Source: Ilyonectria destructans
Lineage: Eukaryota; Ascomycota; Sordariomycetes; Hypocreales; Nectriaceae
Assembly (NCBI GenBank): GCA_020740775.1
Contig: JAHEWK010000002.1
Coordinates: 186,001-250,000 of the forward strand
DNA length: 64,000 nt
Direction: 5' to 3'
In this document: in pieces, positions 12,087 through 24,220 of the stretch
Position numbering within the stretch: the first letter of the stretch is position 1
Layout of the letters: every line of letters begins with the position of its first letter
Translations under genes and position numbers: made by a program
Notes under the pieces: model-generated
Seen by the model: only the letters and a program-made list of their open reading frames with translations
Told to the model about the DNA's origin: nothing
Databases searched by the model: none

Positions 12087-12522
12087 ACGTATATAATAAG
12101 CGAGTGCACCAACCAAGTGAGTGCACCAAGCAGTTTTATACCTTAAAACGCGATTTTAAAAGATTTCTTAAAAATCCAAACTAGACTTAAAATAGCTATA
12201 ATTTAAACCATATATCTATTAATATAATTATTATAATAATAAAATTTTCTAGATCTTTAAAAAACGTTCTCTATGAAGTTATTTAAAAAAGTCTTATTCA
12301 CACTGTGTTTTTTCTTATTTTTATTTTTAAAAAGCTAAGTAATTTTTTTAAAAGTCTAGAAAAAGTACTATCTTATAACTTTTTTATTTAAATATTTAAA
12401 ATTAATCCCCTAGAATTCTTAGAATTATATAGCTAATTTTAGGAAATTGAAAATTATGACTTTTAGCTGTACAGTATAAGTAGTGCACTCACTTGGTTGG
12501 TGCACTCGCTTATTATATACGT
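12087..12522 (+). mobile_element. 436-bp MITE with bipartite terminal inverted repeats, copy 1
   Basis: Non-autonomous DNA element with perfect-looking ends ACGTATATAATAAG and CTTATTATATACGT, each next to a TA dinucleotide (TA target duplication, as in Tc1/pogo elements). Inside each end are two 14-bp half-sites, AAGCGAGTGCACCA and AAGTGAGTGCACCA, 3 bp apart. Copies of exactly the same length lie at 26373 (opposite orientation) and 37891. No coding capacity. The ends keep CpA and TpG, so this copy is little affected by RIP. Confidence 0.9.
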
Positions 12523-12896
12523 TACTATTTCTATATAATATAAAAGCTTTTTAAATTAAAGATTAAATATCTCTTTATTAATATTATCAATAAATTTCTA
12601 TAGCTTTTAAATAAGGTATTTAATTTTAAATACTTTAGTTAATATTAATAGATTGACTTTTCTTATTTAAATAAATAAAGAATTAATATAAGTAATATAG
12701 CTTTTCTATAAATTTAATTTATTAATATTTTTTAAAAAGGGATTAAAGCTAGAAAATAGCTAATATAATATTCTGTTAAATACTTAAAGAATAAATTCTA
12801 TTTAAAGAGAATTTTAATAAGTTAAAAAGTTTATAACTTTAAAGATATTAATAATATATTAAATATCTTTTTCTTTATTTTCTTTTTAATATTATA

Positions 12897-13015
12897 TTAA
12901 TATTTATATTATATTAATATTTATATTATATTAATATTTATATTATATTAATATTTATATTATATTAATATTTATATTATATTAATATTTATATTATATT
13001 AATATTTATATTATA
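12897..13015. repeat. 17-bp tandem array, seven units
   Basis: Seven head-to-tail copies of TTAATATTTATATTATA, exactly 119 bp, with a partial unit just before. A minisatellite within the RIP-mutated block; no function suggested. Confidence 0.9.
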
Positions 13016-13166
13016 AAGTATAAAAGTAATTAGTAGATTTTTAATATATAGTATTATTCTATAATATTTAATAGTTAATTAAAGTAGCTATAATAGGTCT
13101 TTCTTTATTATATACTTTAAGTTCTATAGTAAATAGTAGAAATAAGATATAATAATAAAATCTATA

Positions 13167-15010
13167 ATATATATAATAAGTATATACTATATCTAAATAT
13201 ATACTGTATTTTCCCCTTAAATATATAACTCTCTATATTATTAATTTAATTTTAACTACTAAATATACTATAGTAAACTAATAAAATTAAAACTCTTTTT
13301 ACTTTTTAAGCTCTTTAAAATAACCTAAAATTAAATATCTAATATACTATATTAATATACAAAATAGATAAATAAAGGCTATATTACTAATAGAATAATA
13401 TTTAACATTAATATAATTAGATTCTGAAATTATATTACCTATTTAATTTAAAAGAATAGATTATTATTCAGTTTATTATTAATTTAAATTTATAAGAATT
13501 TCCTCTAGAATTATATAGTATTAAAGAAATAACTAACTAACTGCTTACTAACTATAATATATTATCTATCTATAAGTATTAAGCTTCTAATTTTATTAAA
13601 TAATAATTAGAACTTAAAATATATTTTCTTTATAAATATAACTATTAGAGAGCTAAATATAAAAATCTAATTATTATTTATAATTAGTTTTAACATATAG
13701 AGAATATAATTATAAAATATAGTTTTAATCTAGCTAATATCTATAACTTTAATAATATTAACTTTATAATAGATATAATTATAAGTAGAATAGTTATTAT
13801 AGATATAAATAGATATAGAAACTTAAAATTAATTTAGCCTTAAAACTGAAAATAAGTTAGAGTTATTTAGATAATTAATATAGAAAGCTAGATAATCTAG
13901 CTATTTATTATAGTTATAGGCTAATATTATCTTACTAACTAATATTAAAAAAGTAACCTTTTAGGTAATTAGGCTATTATAATAACTTAAAATAGCTAGA
14001 TTAATAATAAAATAAATCTTAAGTAGTTTAAGTATTTTAATTAGTATACAAAAAATTAATTAACTAATTGCTATTATCTTTTAATTCTTAATTAATATAA
14101 AAGTTACTACTTTATTAACTTTAAGAAATATTATAAAGAGAATAATATTATTATACTTTATATACTGCTTTATTTATTTTATCTACTTTAGCCTCTTAAT
14201 ATTAAATACTTTAGGCTGCTTAAAATAGCCTATAATTAAGTAATTAAGTAATTAATTAGATACTTTATAATTTATATTTAAAACATTAAATTCTTTTTAG
14301 CCTTCTATACTATTTATAAAGCTACTATAATAAGAAGTAATATTAAAAAAGGCTTTTAAGAGGCTGGATTTATTTTTTTAAATTTAGAAAATATTATATT
14401 AAAGCTTAATATATAGCTATAAACTCTAATATTAATAAGAAAGAAAATTAGCCTTTTTAACTCTTAAGTCTTAAAAACTCTAAAGATTATACTTAAGGCT
14501 AGCTTTCAGTCTAAATATTTTAAAAAATAAATAAAAAGATATTAAAGTAGCTCTTTAATATTAATTCTTAAGATACTTAAGTTACTTTTAAAAGAAATAA
14601 AAATAATAATATATTAGAATACTCTATTAAAAGCTAAAATTTAAATTCTTTAATAGATAAATAAAACTCTTAGTAAGTAATATAGAGTAAAAAGAATCTA
14701 TTTATAAAAAGAAGAAAATATAACTCTAAATAAGAAAAGAAATATAATAGATTAAAAAAATATTAATATATAGATAGTAGCTAAATTATTAAAAAGTAAT
14801 AATTAATAGAGGTTAATACTACTAATAGAAAGATATTATAGAATTTATAAAAAGACTAATTATAATATAAGAACTTATTAGACTATAATTAAAATCTCTA
14901 TAGAAGAGTATAGTAATTAGTTTTAATTAATTAGATACTTTATTATATTTTTATTAAAGTTTTAATTTTAAAGAGTTAGAAAAAGTACAGTATATACTTA
15001 TTATATATAT
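13167..15010 (+). mobile_element. Pogo/Fot1-like DNA transposon, heavily RIP-mutated
   Basis: An 1844-bp element bounded by ATATATATAATAAG and CTTATTATATATAT next to TA. The left end has the two-half-site layout: AAGTATATACTATA, 3 bp, AAATATATACTGTA. The interior aligns by eye with the transposase of the 46617 element. For example, the block around 13660-13920 matches 47095-47370 base by base apart from transitions. No usable reading frame remains. Confidence 0.8.
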
Positions 15011-15012
15011 TA

Positions 15013-15612
15013 ATAGTAATTAAAACTGTTTATACTTTTTAGTTTTTTAAAAGTTTAGCTGTAAATATATTATTAGTAACTATAAGAGGAATATAGAATT
15101 AAATATAGATATATAAGAAAAATTTAAAATAGATTTAATAATTAATCTTAAGAATAAAAATTAATAAAGAAGAGATATTATATTATAATCTATATAATAT
15201 AGATATCTAGTATTATATATATACTATAAATTTTCCCTATTAAAATTACCTTATTATAGCTTATATTATACTAAAGAATTTATTTATCAGCTACTTCTAC
15301 TTAAAGCTTTTACAGCTTATCTATAATTTTCAGGCTTATTATTATAAGCCTTATTTATTATTTTAGTATATAGATATATATTTATTAGTACTTTTCTAAA
15401 CTTTTAACTACTCTAGCTTTTAATATAACTTAATTACCTCTATTATCTTAACTTAGTATATATTATCTTAATTAACTATTATTAGATATAACTTACCTCA
15501 GTAAATAATATTCTAACTGACCTATTAATATAAATTTACAGTTTATCTACTAGCTATTAATTTCTTACTTACTCTATACTATATATATAGCAGACTAAAG
15601 ATACAATTATTA
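15013..15612 (+). mobile_element. 3' end of a gypsy-type LTR retrotransposon (remnant)
   Basis: From about 15181 the sequence resembles the 408-bp LTR of the gypsy element at 34536, especially the second half. Shared blocks include CAGTTTATCTACTAG and ATATATATAGCAGACTAAAG. Immediately before it lies a purine-rich GAAGAGA tract like the polypurine tract of that element (near 43221), preceded by sequence similar to its 3' internal end. The pogo-like element ending at 15010 cuts it on the left. Confidence 0.65.
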
Positions 15613-18600
15613 CCTTTCTTCTATATCTAACTTTCTTAGTATTAGCTGCTAAGAAAGTAGCCTATAATATATTAAAAACACTAAAAGCCTATTTAATATC
15701 TTAATTATAATAGCCTTTAGGCCTATTACTTTAAGTTACTTTAACTCCAGCTTAAATTCTAACTTAGATATTAAATTAGAAATTATTATAAGCTATAAGT
15801 AAGATCTTATAGACTTTAAGAACTATACTATACTGCAGTAGGAGCAGTAACAGCTAAAAACTGTAATAAGAGCAGTAAAAAGTACTTCTTAATTAAATTT
15901 AATAAGAATTTAATAACTCTTAATAAGCCTAAATATAGTTACTATTAATTTAGACTTTTTAATCTTTATTAAGTAAGATATAGTAATAGTAAGTATAAAT
16001 ACAGCTATTAAAATTACTAAGTAAAGCTACCTAATTCTTAAAAATAAAATTAAGGCCTTTAAGACAGTATATATTAAGTTAGATAATACAGTAAAAGAAT
16101 TTACTTCTATCTATATATAGTAATTTATAAAGAAAATAAAGAATATCTATATTTCTTTTCAATTTAATACTCTATTTAAGTCTCTCTATTAGAATTTAAT
16201 AACTTATATTAATAAGCTTACTGCTAAATTTAAGCAGTTAGTCTAATAGTAAACTTAAAGATTGTATTAAACTTAAGAGACTAATAGCTAGTAACCTATT
16301 AAACTGAAAACTTATATATCTATATATAACTAGATAAATACTTTTCTACTTAAATAAAGTTCTCTATAACTATTAGGCTTATAATTATATAAGCTTTAAA
16401 TCTTTCTATTAAAATAATTCTATAAGCTTAGCTAGTTAAAACTAATTAAGCTATTTATTCTATTAATTTTATAATCTATACAAAGATACTAAAAGCTAAG
16501 CTTTAATTAACTGCTCTACTTAAAGCTAAAAAGATAGAGATCTCTTAGAAATAGTATATCTATATAGTAAAAAGCTGCTTTTAAACTATTTAAAACTACT
16601 TAAAGTAGCTAATTAAGCTAGAAGCTCTTATTAAAAATAAAGTTAAAATCTAAATAGACTATAAACTAATTAGTTAGTACTTATTATAGTATATATAACT
16701 AAAGAATTATCTTATTATAGTTTTAATCTCTTTTTTTAAACTTCTTAAAATTTAATTTATACTCTTTAGTATTAGCTAATTAGTACAGCTTATTATTAAG
16801 AAGAATCTGCCTATATAATATAATAACTACTAGAGATACTATTCTTAGAGGTATTATACTTAAATAGCTTAATACTGACTCTATAAATAAGCTGCTTATA
16901 GTAATACAGTCTATAACTATAACTAATAGTATATTCACTATCTAGCTTCTTATATAGCAGATAACTTGATATATCTTACTTAACTTAAATAGAAATATAG
17001 ATATCTAATTAGAATAATTAAAAAGAAATATTAGAAGCTGTAATTAAATAACTAATATAATTAAGCCTGCTAAAATTCTTAAGTTTATATAATATTTAAT
17101 TTCTTAATATACTGTAATAATACTAATAGGTATACTGAAGTTTAATAATAGTAAGTTTAATCTATTAAATTAGATACTACTTAAAGAATTAGCTTAGCCT
17201 CTATTAGAAAGAGTATACTTTTTCCCTTTTTTAATTTAAACTTTTTAAAGATAATCTCTATTATTTAACCTGCTACTTAACTAGCTATTCTAGTAGCTTT
17301 TATTCTATTTTAATTGATTTTTTCTATTTAATCTCTTTTAAAGGTATTTAATTAAGTATTTAACATTCTATTTATACTAATTTCCCTCAGCTGGTTTTAA
17401 CTGCTAGACCTCCTTCTATTTTAGACTGTAGGGTATTTTAGACTCTTACTGTTATAGACTTTATCTATATTAAGTATTTCTCCTACTAATAAAGTACTCT
17501 CTTACTATTCTTTTATTTTTAATACTAGCTATTCTAGCTAGAAGAACTAAGAAAGTAATTTCTACTCTATTACTCTAATTACTTAAGAGGAAATAGCTAG
17601 AGGGCTTAATAGCTATCTATATTACCTTTTAATATAATAAGTTCAGCCCGACTAAGTAGAAAGCTATAACTTTTCTCTATAGATCTTTTAAGCTAATATT
17701 AAAAGTAGAGCTACTATCTATAATACTGTACTAACTCTTATAGATAGTAATAGCTTTAATTTAGTTCTTCTTTAAGAGCTTTAAACTGCTATTAAGGAAA
17801 GCTGCTATTTAATAAAAATATATCCAGCGTTTAATATCTATTTACTAATTACCTTTTAAACTGATAAAAAAATTTAATTTAAAGTTATATTCTATATCTT
17901 AAAATATAATAACTTAGCTACTAATTAACTAGCTATAATAAGTACTTAAGATATTCTCTAGCTTTAAATTAAAGAGATAATAATTATTAATATCTATTAA
18001 TAGCTATTTTATAATAAAGCTCTTTATCTCATTTTAAATTAAATTCCTCTAGCTAGCTTTTTAATAGCTAGTAACTTTAATATTTTATATTTAATCTAGC
18101 AGGCTAAATAAAGTGAAGATAAAAAATATCTAATAGTAAGATAGACTTAATAGTATAACTTATAATTAGCTAACCCCTCTAATATCTCTATAAATAGCTA
18201 TAGTAATATAATTAACCTAGCTTTCTTAAATATTTAGCTAATAGAAGCTACTATTAAAAACTATCTTTCAACCAGCTTAAATTACTTTACTATTAATATT
18301 ATTCTTCTAATAACTTAACTTACTTTACTATTAAGTTCTATAAAAATTAAAATAATAGGAAAATATAATTTATAGAGGTTTACTAATTTAATTAAATAAG
18401 AAGTTAGCAGTCTTTTTACTCTAGTTAATATACCTAACTAGCTGGATATTTTAATTGTTACTTTAGTTAATTTTCTATAGATTGCTACTATAACTATCAG
18501 TTAGTTAGCTAAAAGGCTAATTTTTAAAGCCTTTAAAGCCCCTTAGTAAATAGAAGAGTACTATTAATAATATATACTCGATAGAGTAATAAAGAGATAT

Positions 18601-21600
18601 ATAATATATTTAGATAACTACTAGCTGAAAAAGGCCTAAAAGAACTTCTAATAAACAGTCTAAAAGGTAAAAAGAGACTTTTAGAGATAATTAATAGATA
18701 ATATAAAGAGCTAAAGTAATATCTTTAAGATTATATAATAGCTTTAATCCCTTAGATTCTTTTAGCTACTACTACTAAAAATAGATAGATAGATTTATAT
18801 AATATAAAAAGAGAAAGCTAATATTCTATAATAAGCTATTCTTAAGAAATAAGATTCTACTGATAATATTTAAAATACTTAAAATAAAACTATTAACTTA
18901 GCTAGCTAAATTCTCTTTTTAATAGAAGTCTTACTAAAAGAGGCTTAAGTAGCTACTTTTAAAATAGAAAATACTATATTTAGTATTAATAATATAATAG
19001 TTAACCTACTTAAGGCTTACTAAAATAGTATCTATAAATCTCTTTACTGGTTTTTCTAATAATATCTTAAAATAAATCACTACTCTTTTATTTTTAAGAA
19101 TATTAAAATAGTAATAATTATAAAGCTTAAAAAGAGAAATCTTATATCTACTTAAGTTTAAAAACTGATATCTCTTTTATTATACCTTAGTAAAAAGCTT
19201 AAGTAACTAATAGTAAAGAGATTAATATCTCTAGCTTTTAGGTATTAGATTTTTTATCCTCTATAAGCTAAAGCTCTTTTAAAGAGATTAATAGTTAATT
19301 TAGTTACTACTTTAGTTTATAATATTAAGCTAGCTCTATTTAAGGAAAAAATAGCTATACTAATTATAATAGATATTTAAGGCATCTTTAATATAGTTTT
19401 AAGAAGCTAGCTTATTTAATACCTTCTATATTAAGATTAATCTAATTACTTAATTTAATAGATTAAATTCTTTATAAGTAACTACTCAGTTTAAATCCAG
19501 CTATTAGATATAATAACAGTAATATCTTTCTTATAATATAGGCTGCTATAAAAGTTATCTATCTTACTGATTTTATTTCTATTATATTTGGTTTTTTTTT
19601 TTTAGCTTTACTCAATATCATCAGATAGATTAAAGCCATACAGTATTCTCAAACAGTAGAGATAAACAGTAAATACTACACCCAGCACCAGAAGAAACAG
19701 TAGCTGAACAATAAGGTTGTTGCACACTGGTCTCTGCCTGAAGCTTCAATTCAACCCTTCTGACTTCAACCCTGCTGTCTGCAGTCAACGACCTTGCTGT
19801 CTGCAGTCCGTGGGATTTGCAGGTTTAGACATCAAGGTTAGAATGGCTGGAGCTTGGCGAAAAGGTTAGACAGGATTCCGGCAGAAGAAGAAAAAAGCAG
19901 CTTGAAACCCAAACTTAGGCCTTGGCAACTGTGACGTGCACAACGAAAATGCAGTAAATTCAAACATTAGGTTCCCTCATCGAGGGTTATTTCTATTATA
20001 TATATAGTTAATCTTCCAGCTAAACTAACAGTCTATTTACTTAAGTATTAAATAAAGAGTCTTTTAGCCCCTCTACTAATATAGCTATACTAATAATATT
20101 AGTATTCTTTAAACTGACTGATTACTTAAAGATATAGTAACTCTAGCTAATTATAATATCTAATACCTAATTAACTAGAGCTAAAAGAATAATATTATAT
20201 TTAACTCAGCTAAAATAGAAGTTATATACTTCTTATAATAAAGAGATAATATAATATCCTCTATTATATATAATAGAATTAGAATTCTATCTGTAAAAGT
20301 AATAAATAGCTAGATATCTAGCTAAATTAAAAGCTAACCTGTTATATCTATATTAATAAGTAGTTTAATAAGGCAGTAATAATAGGTAACCTCCTTTAAA
20401 ATCTAGCTAATATAAATATAAAGCCCCCTTTTAGTATTTATTAGAAGAGCTATTAAAGCTTATATTAAATTAATTCTTCTATATAAAGTTAAAATCTAAT
20501 ATTAAGGCTAATAGACAGACAGTTTAATAATAAAATAATAATATCTAATTAACAGATTAAATAAAGTTCTAAAAGGTACTATTTAAAGTATTCTATCTAT
20601 TTAGAAGACTACTTTAAATCTCTATCTATATTATAAAAGTAGTATTCTACCAGTAGTAATTCTATTAGAATTCTACAGATAGCACTTTACAGCTAGACTC
20701 TAATATCTGAATCTACTATATCTACTAGTAGTAAAATTAACTCAGCTCCAGCTAATAACCCAGCTGTAAAGAATAGCTGCTCTACTTCTAAAGGTATTTA
20801 AACTAACTCTCTTACCCCTATTACCCCCTGCTATACCTCTAGTAATAATTCCCAAGAAATAAGCTGCAGCTAAATTTTAAATCTAGATACAGTTAGTAGC
20901 AGCTAAAGAAATTATTATCTTTAAAGACAGATTACAGCAGCTAAATTAAAATACTGAATACAGTTATACAATTTACTCCTGCAGCTGGGTTATTAAAGAA
21001 GGCAGCAGCTACCTTAGGCTAGCTGAGATTTTTAATACTGAGGCAGAAGGTACTCTAGCCGGCTAAATTAAAGCTACTTTAATAGATAACAGTAATAACT
21101 CAACTATATATATCTGCCTAAATAATATATCAGTAGCCTCTAGGCTGCTAGGCAGCCTGTCAGACAGCTTATAAATAACCTTCCTGCAGTTCCAATTAAT
21201 TATTAAAATCTGAGGTAGAGTTAAAGTCTACTGGTACCCTGGGTATCAGGGGATTAAAGGGAATAAAAGAGCTAATAGTCTAGCTAAATAGAGCTGCAGC
21301 CTCCCTAACCTACCTAATTTCCAGCCCATACTGGCCTATATTAGATAATAAGCCTGAGTCTGAATGGGCTTGGCTTTTTAGGCCTGGTAGTAAGATAAGC
21401 AGCTAGCCAGCTATTAACCTCTTAGGCTTAAAGCTAAGTCTAAATACCTAGATAAGCTCTTAGTCCTATAGAAGCTTCTATACTATCTACTAGCAGCTAG
21501 ATTACAATATGGAGACTTTACGGCCTATTATAAAAGATTTAACTATACTGACTCTACTGATAACTGCTTCTATAGCGGAAGAAAGTTACCTATATATATC

Positions 21601-22424
21601 TTCTATTGCCGGAAGATATCGCCTAATAAGAAAAGACAGCTGCCTCTAAATACCCCTAAAGATATCAGACAGACTATTAGCAGCAGCTTTAGAGAATTTA
21701 TACAGCTGGTTGAAGATACTGACTTCTTTAATTAGGTTTGTCCGATTTAAGGATTACCCACCTGAACCCCCAACTAACCTAGCCTGACCAACTAGGCAGA
21801 ATATACTGCCCCCCTCTCCTATATCCCTTTCCTCCCTTTTTCTTTCTCTTTTATCTATAGTTTTATTGCAACCAGGCCTAAGCCTAGCTGCTAGCTAGAA
21901 CTAACCTTTAGTATACTAACTGAACAGCTGGCTGAAGAGAGATACTTAACCTATAAGGCCGAGTCAGCAGCTTATAACTCGATACTTCTAAGGTCCAGCT
22001 GCTATAAGCAGACCTAATTGTAAGATCAGAAGATAATAAGATTAAGAGACTCTGACCTGCAGTTAGCTTAATTACACACTCTGGCAGATAGCGTTACTTT
22101 TATAGTTACAGAAGGAAGATCTCAACCCAGCTTATAACCCCAGCACTTTCCCTATACACCCACAGCTCTTTTAGCTGCTGACAACACACACACTATACAC
22201 TCCTTATATACAGCCCCTAGCCCCCGCAGACGGGGGCCGGGCCCGAACCGCAATAGGCCCTAGAGCCGCAGAATTGCTAGACAGCTGCACAGTGGTGGAG
22301 GACGCTGAGGACTCTGAGGCAACTATAAATCATATATGTAACTAGCCTAGCACGTCCTTTTGCCCCAGAAGGGGATCGTGTGGGTCTTTAACCTTCAGGA
22401 CGGAAATGAAAAAAAAAAAAAAAG
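15613..22424 (+). mobile_element. Tad1-like non-LTR retrotransposon (LINE) relic with internal SINE-like insertion
   Basis: Decayed frames in order match a fungal Tad1-type LINE. A reverse transcriptase near 19190-19560 shows LERLIANLVTTLVYNI-like and IIIDIQGIFN-like blocks. The RT continues after the insertion at 19588, ending near 20310 (the KIEVIYF block). An RNase H domain spans about 20980-21300 (EIFNTEAEGTLAG, VYWYPGYQGIKGNKRANSLA). A terminal Cys-rich segment is near 21560-21720 (FYCRKISPNKKRQ). A pure A tract at 22408-22424 fits a LINE tail. The 5' end is uncertain. CpA/TpG loss is extreme up to about 20.6 kb and mild after that. Confidence 0.75.
19588..19986 (-). mobile_element. SINE-like element, full-length copy with 15-bp target duplication
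   Basis: A 399-bp insertion of normal base composition inside the RIP-mutated LINE reverse transcriptase. It is flanked by the perfect 15-bp direct repeat TTATTTCTATTATAT (19573-19587 and 19987-20001). Read on the minus strand it begins CCCTCGATGAGGG, a small hairpin, and ends in poly(A), as expected for LINE-mobilised non-autonomous elements. It carries a tandem pair around GACTGCAGACAGCA. No RNA polymerase III boxes were recognised, so the class is inferred from tail and target duplication. Relatives are at 26113, 28033 and 45147. Confidence 0.82.
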
Positions 22425-22670
22425 AAAAGAGACACGACCGTTACAGACAGTCAGAGATGTAAAAATGCTTCACTTTGTCCAAGCACCTTAAGTTAACTTT
22501 ACCAGGCCCGATTGTTAAGCACGATACGTTCACAAGTGTCTTCAATGGTGGGCGAGAAACGCAATCGGTATTTCTTCCTGCAAAATGTTCCTGCCAGGTG
22601 GACGAATACTAGCTACATTGACCACTACATCCCGCAGTACCAGCAAAACAGCAATGCCATCATGATATCC
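22425..22670 (-). other. 3' flank of the metallo-beta-lactamase-fold gene
   Basis: Composition returns to normal at about 22.4 kb. No gene; presumably the 3' UTR of the gene that follows. Confidence 0.4.
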
Positions 22671-23675
22671 TCAACGATACGATACCATTGACAATGCAAC
22701 CATCTCGGCGTTTGCTGGAGTGCTAATATCGAAGCCATAAAACGTTCCATACTTTGGTCGCAGCTTGTCTGTTGCCATGGCGCATATAGAACCCAACCAC
22801 GGCATCATTAGCTGGGCGTGGTTGTTATATCGCTGCATGTCCTCAAGAGCACCGAATTTGGCTGATGCCATTGCCTCGCCGACGGCTGCCTCGAGATCGT
22901 CGAGGTACGAGTTGTAAAAGCGGATGTCCTCCTTCGAGCCGACGTTGCCGTGGCCGCCGACGTGGTGGATCCAGTCTAGGCCACCAAGTTGGTTGATGTT
23001 CGGGCGGTAATAAACGTAGTTCTCAGCGGTAGCGAATCTCCAGAAGGGGGGCTGGTCGCCATTCAGGAGATCTGGCAGGTGCACAACCTTCTCTTGGACT
23101 AGCAGCCACGCGCCCGCGTCGTCACAGTGCGCTCCTCTGGTGAAGCCGCTGAGCTGGACGGTGACATCCTCGAATCGAAAAGAGCCACTAGGCCAATCCA
23201 CCGTTTCCGTGGGAGGAGGGAGTGTACACTTCAAGAGCTTCATCTTGGTGTCCGTTTCGGTAGAAGCAATGATACGCACTTGCTCCACACCTGCAGCGCT
23301 CGAGGACTCGAGGACCTCCTTTGCAGAGATGATGTGGTCGGCATGGTTGTGGGAGTAGACGATTGCCGTTACAGGTAGGCTTGTAACCTCCGCAATGGCC
23401 TGCAGGATGTTCTTCCCCTGTTTTTCCGGCGCGTCTAATAGTAGCACACCCTTGTCGCCCACACAAAATGTTGTAGTGTAAAAGCCTCCCCCGAAGAAGT
23501 AGGCTCGCTCACTCAACCGCTGTAGAAAATACGGCTTCATCGTGTTTAGATCCCATAGATCCTTGATCTTTTCGCCTGGCCCAAGAATCCTTTTGGAAGA
23601 CACTTCGGCATATGTTGCATTGACGGTAGAGAGTGGTTGCGTAGCACCAATTGTCGCATGGTTATGTTGTGGCAT
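22671..23675 (-). CDS. Metallo-beta-lactamase-fold hydrolase
   Basis: Single exon, 334 aa. The metal-binding signature HNHADH lies at residues 109-114 (His109, His111, Asp113, His114). Further candidate ligands are the Asp in HLPDLLNG and the His in GGHGNVG. The fold start FCVGDKGVLLLDAPEKQGK is typical for the superfamily, whose members hydrolyse lactones, thioesters or esters. No signal peptide is evident. It is divergent from SDR2 across 545 bp, so the two may share control. Its place between two transposon blocks but beside cluster-type genes suggests it belongs to the same pathway; a thioester or lactone intermediate would fit the CoA ligase in the right arm. Confidence 0.88.
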   Translation of the reverse strand: MPQHNHATIGATQPLSTVNATYAEVSSKRILGPGEKIKDLWDLNTMKPYFLQRLSERAYFFGGGFYTTTFCVGDKGVLLLDAPEKQGKNILQAIAEVTSLPVTAIVYSHNHADHIISAKEVLESSSAAGVEQVRIIASTETDTKMKLLKCTLPPPTETVDWPSGSFRFEDVTVQLSGFTRGAHCDDAGAWLLVQEKVVHLPDLLNGDQPPFWRFATAENYVYYRPNINQLGGLDWIHHVGGHGNVGSKEDIRFYNSYLDDLEAAVGEAMASAKFGALEDMQRYNNHAQLMMPWLGSICAMATDKLRPKYGTFYGFDISTPANAEMVALSMVSYR

Positions 23676-24220
23676 GTTGAACGGAGGAGTTTCCTCTAGG
23701 AGCGGTGGCCGACTTTGGTGTGCTGATGAAATTGATTCCAGTTTTTTTGTATCTGAATCTCACATAAAATGAAATGTCTGCAGGGGGCAGGGATAAATAA
23801 GAGAAGGGAATATCGGTCACCGGACCGAATCAGAAAGCCGCAACCTATTTCTCCCCCCTGGAGAAAGAGGGCCATGTTTAGTCACCCCACAGACCCGGGG
23901 CTTTCGGGGTTTTCGGGCGGCAATTCGGACTTTTGTTGCCTCCACAGTAACCCCGTTCTCTAGTCCCTATTCCCGCATTCTCATCGCAAGCTCTCTCGTG
24001 CTTTGCTAGTGGCAGCACAAAAGAGAGGGGTTCGAAAGAGGCCAGACCCAAGAATATTGCCGCCGTACCTCGGTTAGGGTGTTGTCAAATGCATCTTTTT
24101 ATATTTCATTCATTAGAGCACCCAGCCTTTCCCAGTCCTATGAACCGAACCAGACAGAGAAACCCGGTTTGATCTTCACAGCCTATCATACATACAAAAT
24201 CCAAATCTCATCCTGAAGCA
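23676..24220. promoter_or_regulatory. Shared divergent promoter of the MBL-fold gene and SDR2
   Basis: A 545-bp region between two start codons on opposite strands. It has CGGACT at 23926-23931 embedded in a run of CGG triplets (about 23895-23920). No gene is inside. Bidirectional control is inferred. Confidence 0.5.

Larger units (their letters stand above)
11151..13166. repeat. RIP-mutated AT-rich block, left part
   Basis: Very AT-rich sequence in which CpA and TpG are nearly absent and TpA is abundant, the expected outcome of RIP on repeats. It contains one 436-bp MITE and a 17-bp tandem array, listed separately. The rest carries no recognisable protein and presumably derives from older transposons. 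Confidence 0.8.

Noticed and set aside
24027..24044. GGTTCGAAA resembling a tRNA B box
   Set aside because: No A box at a suitable distance and no cloverleaf could be formed.
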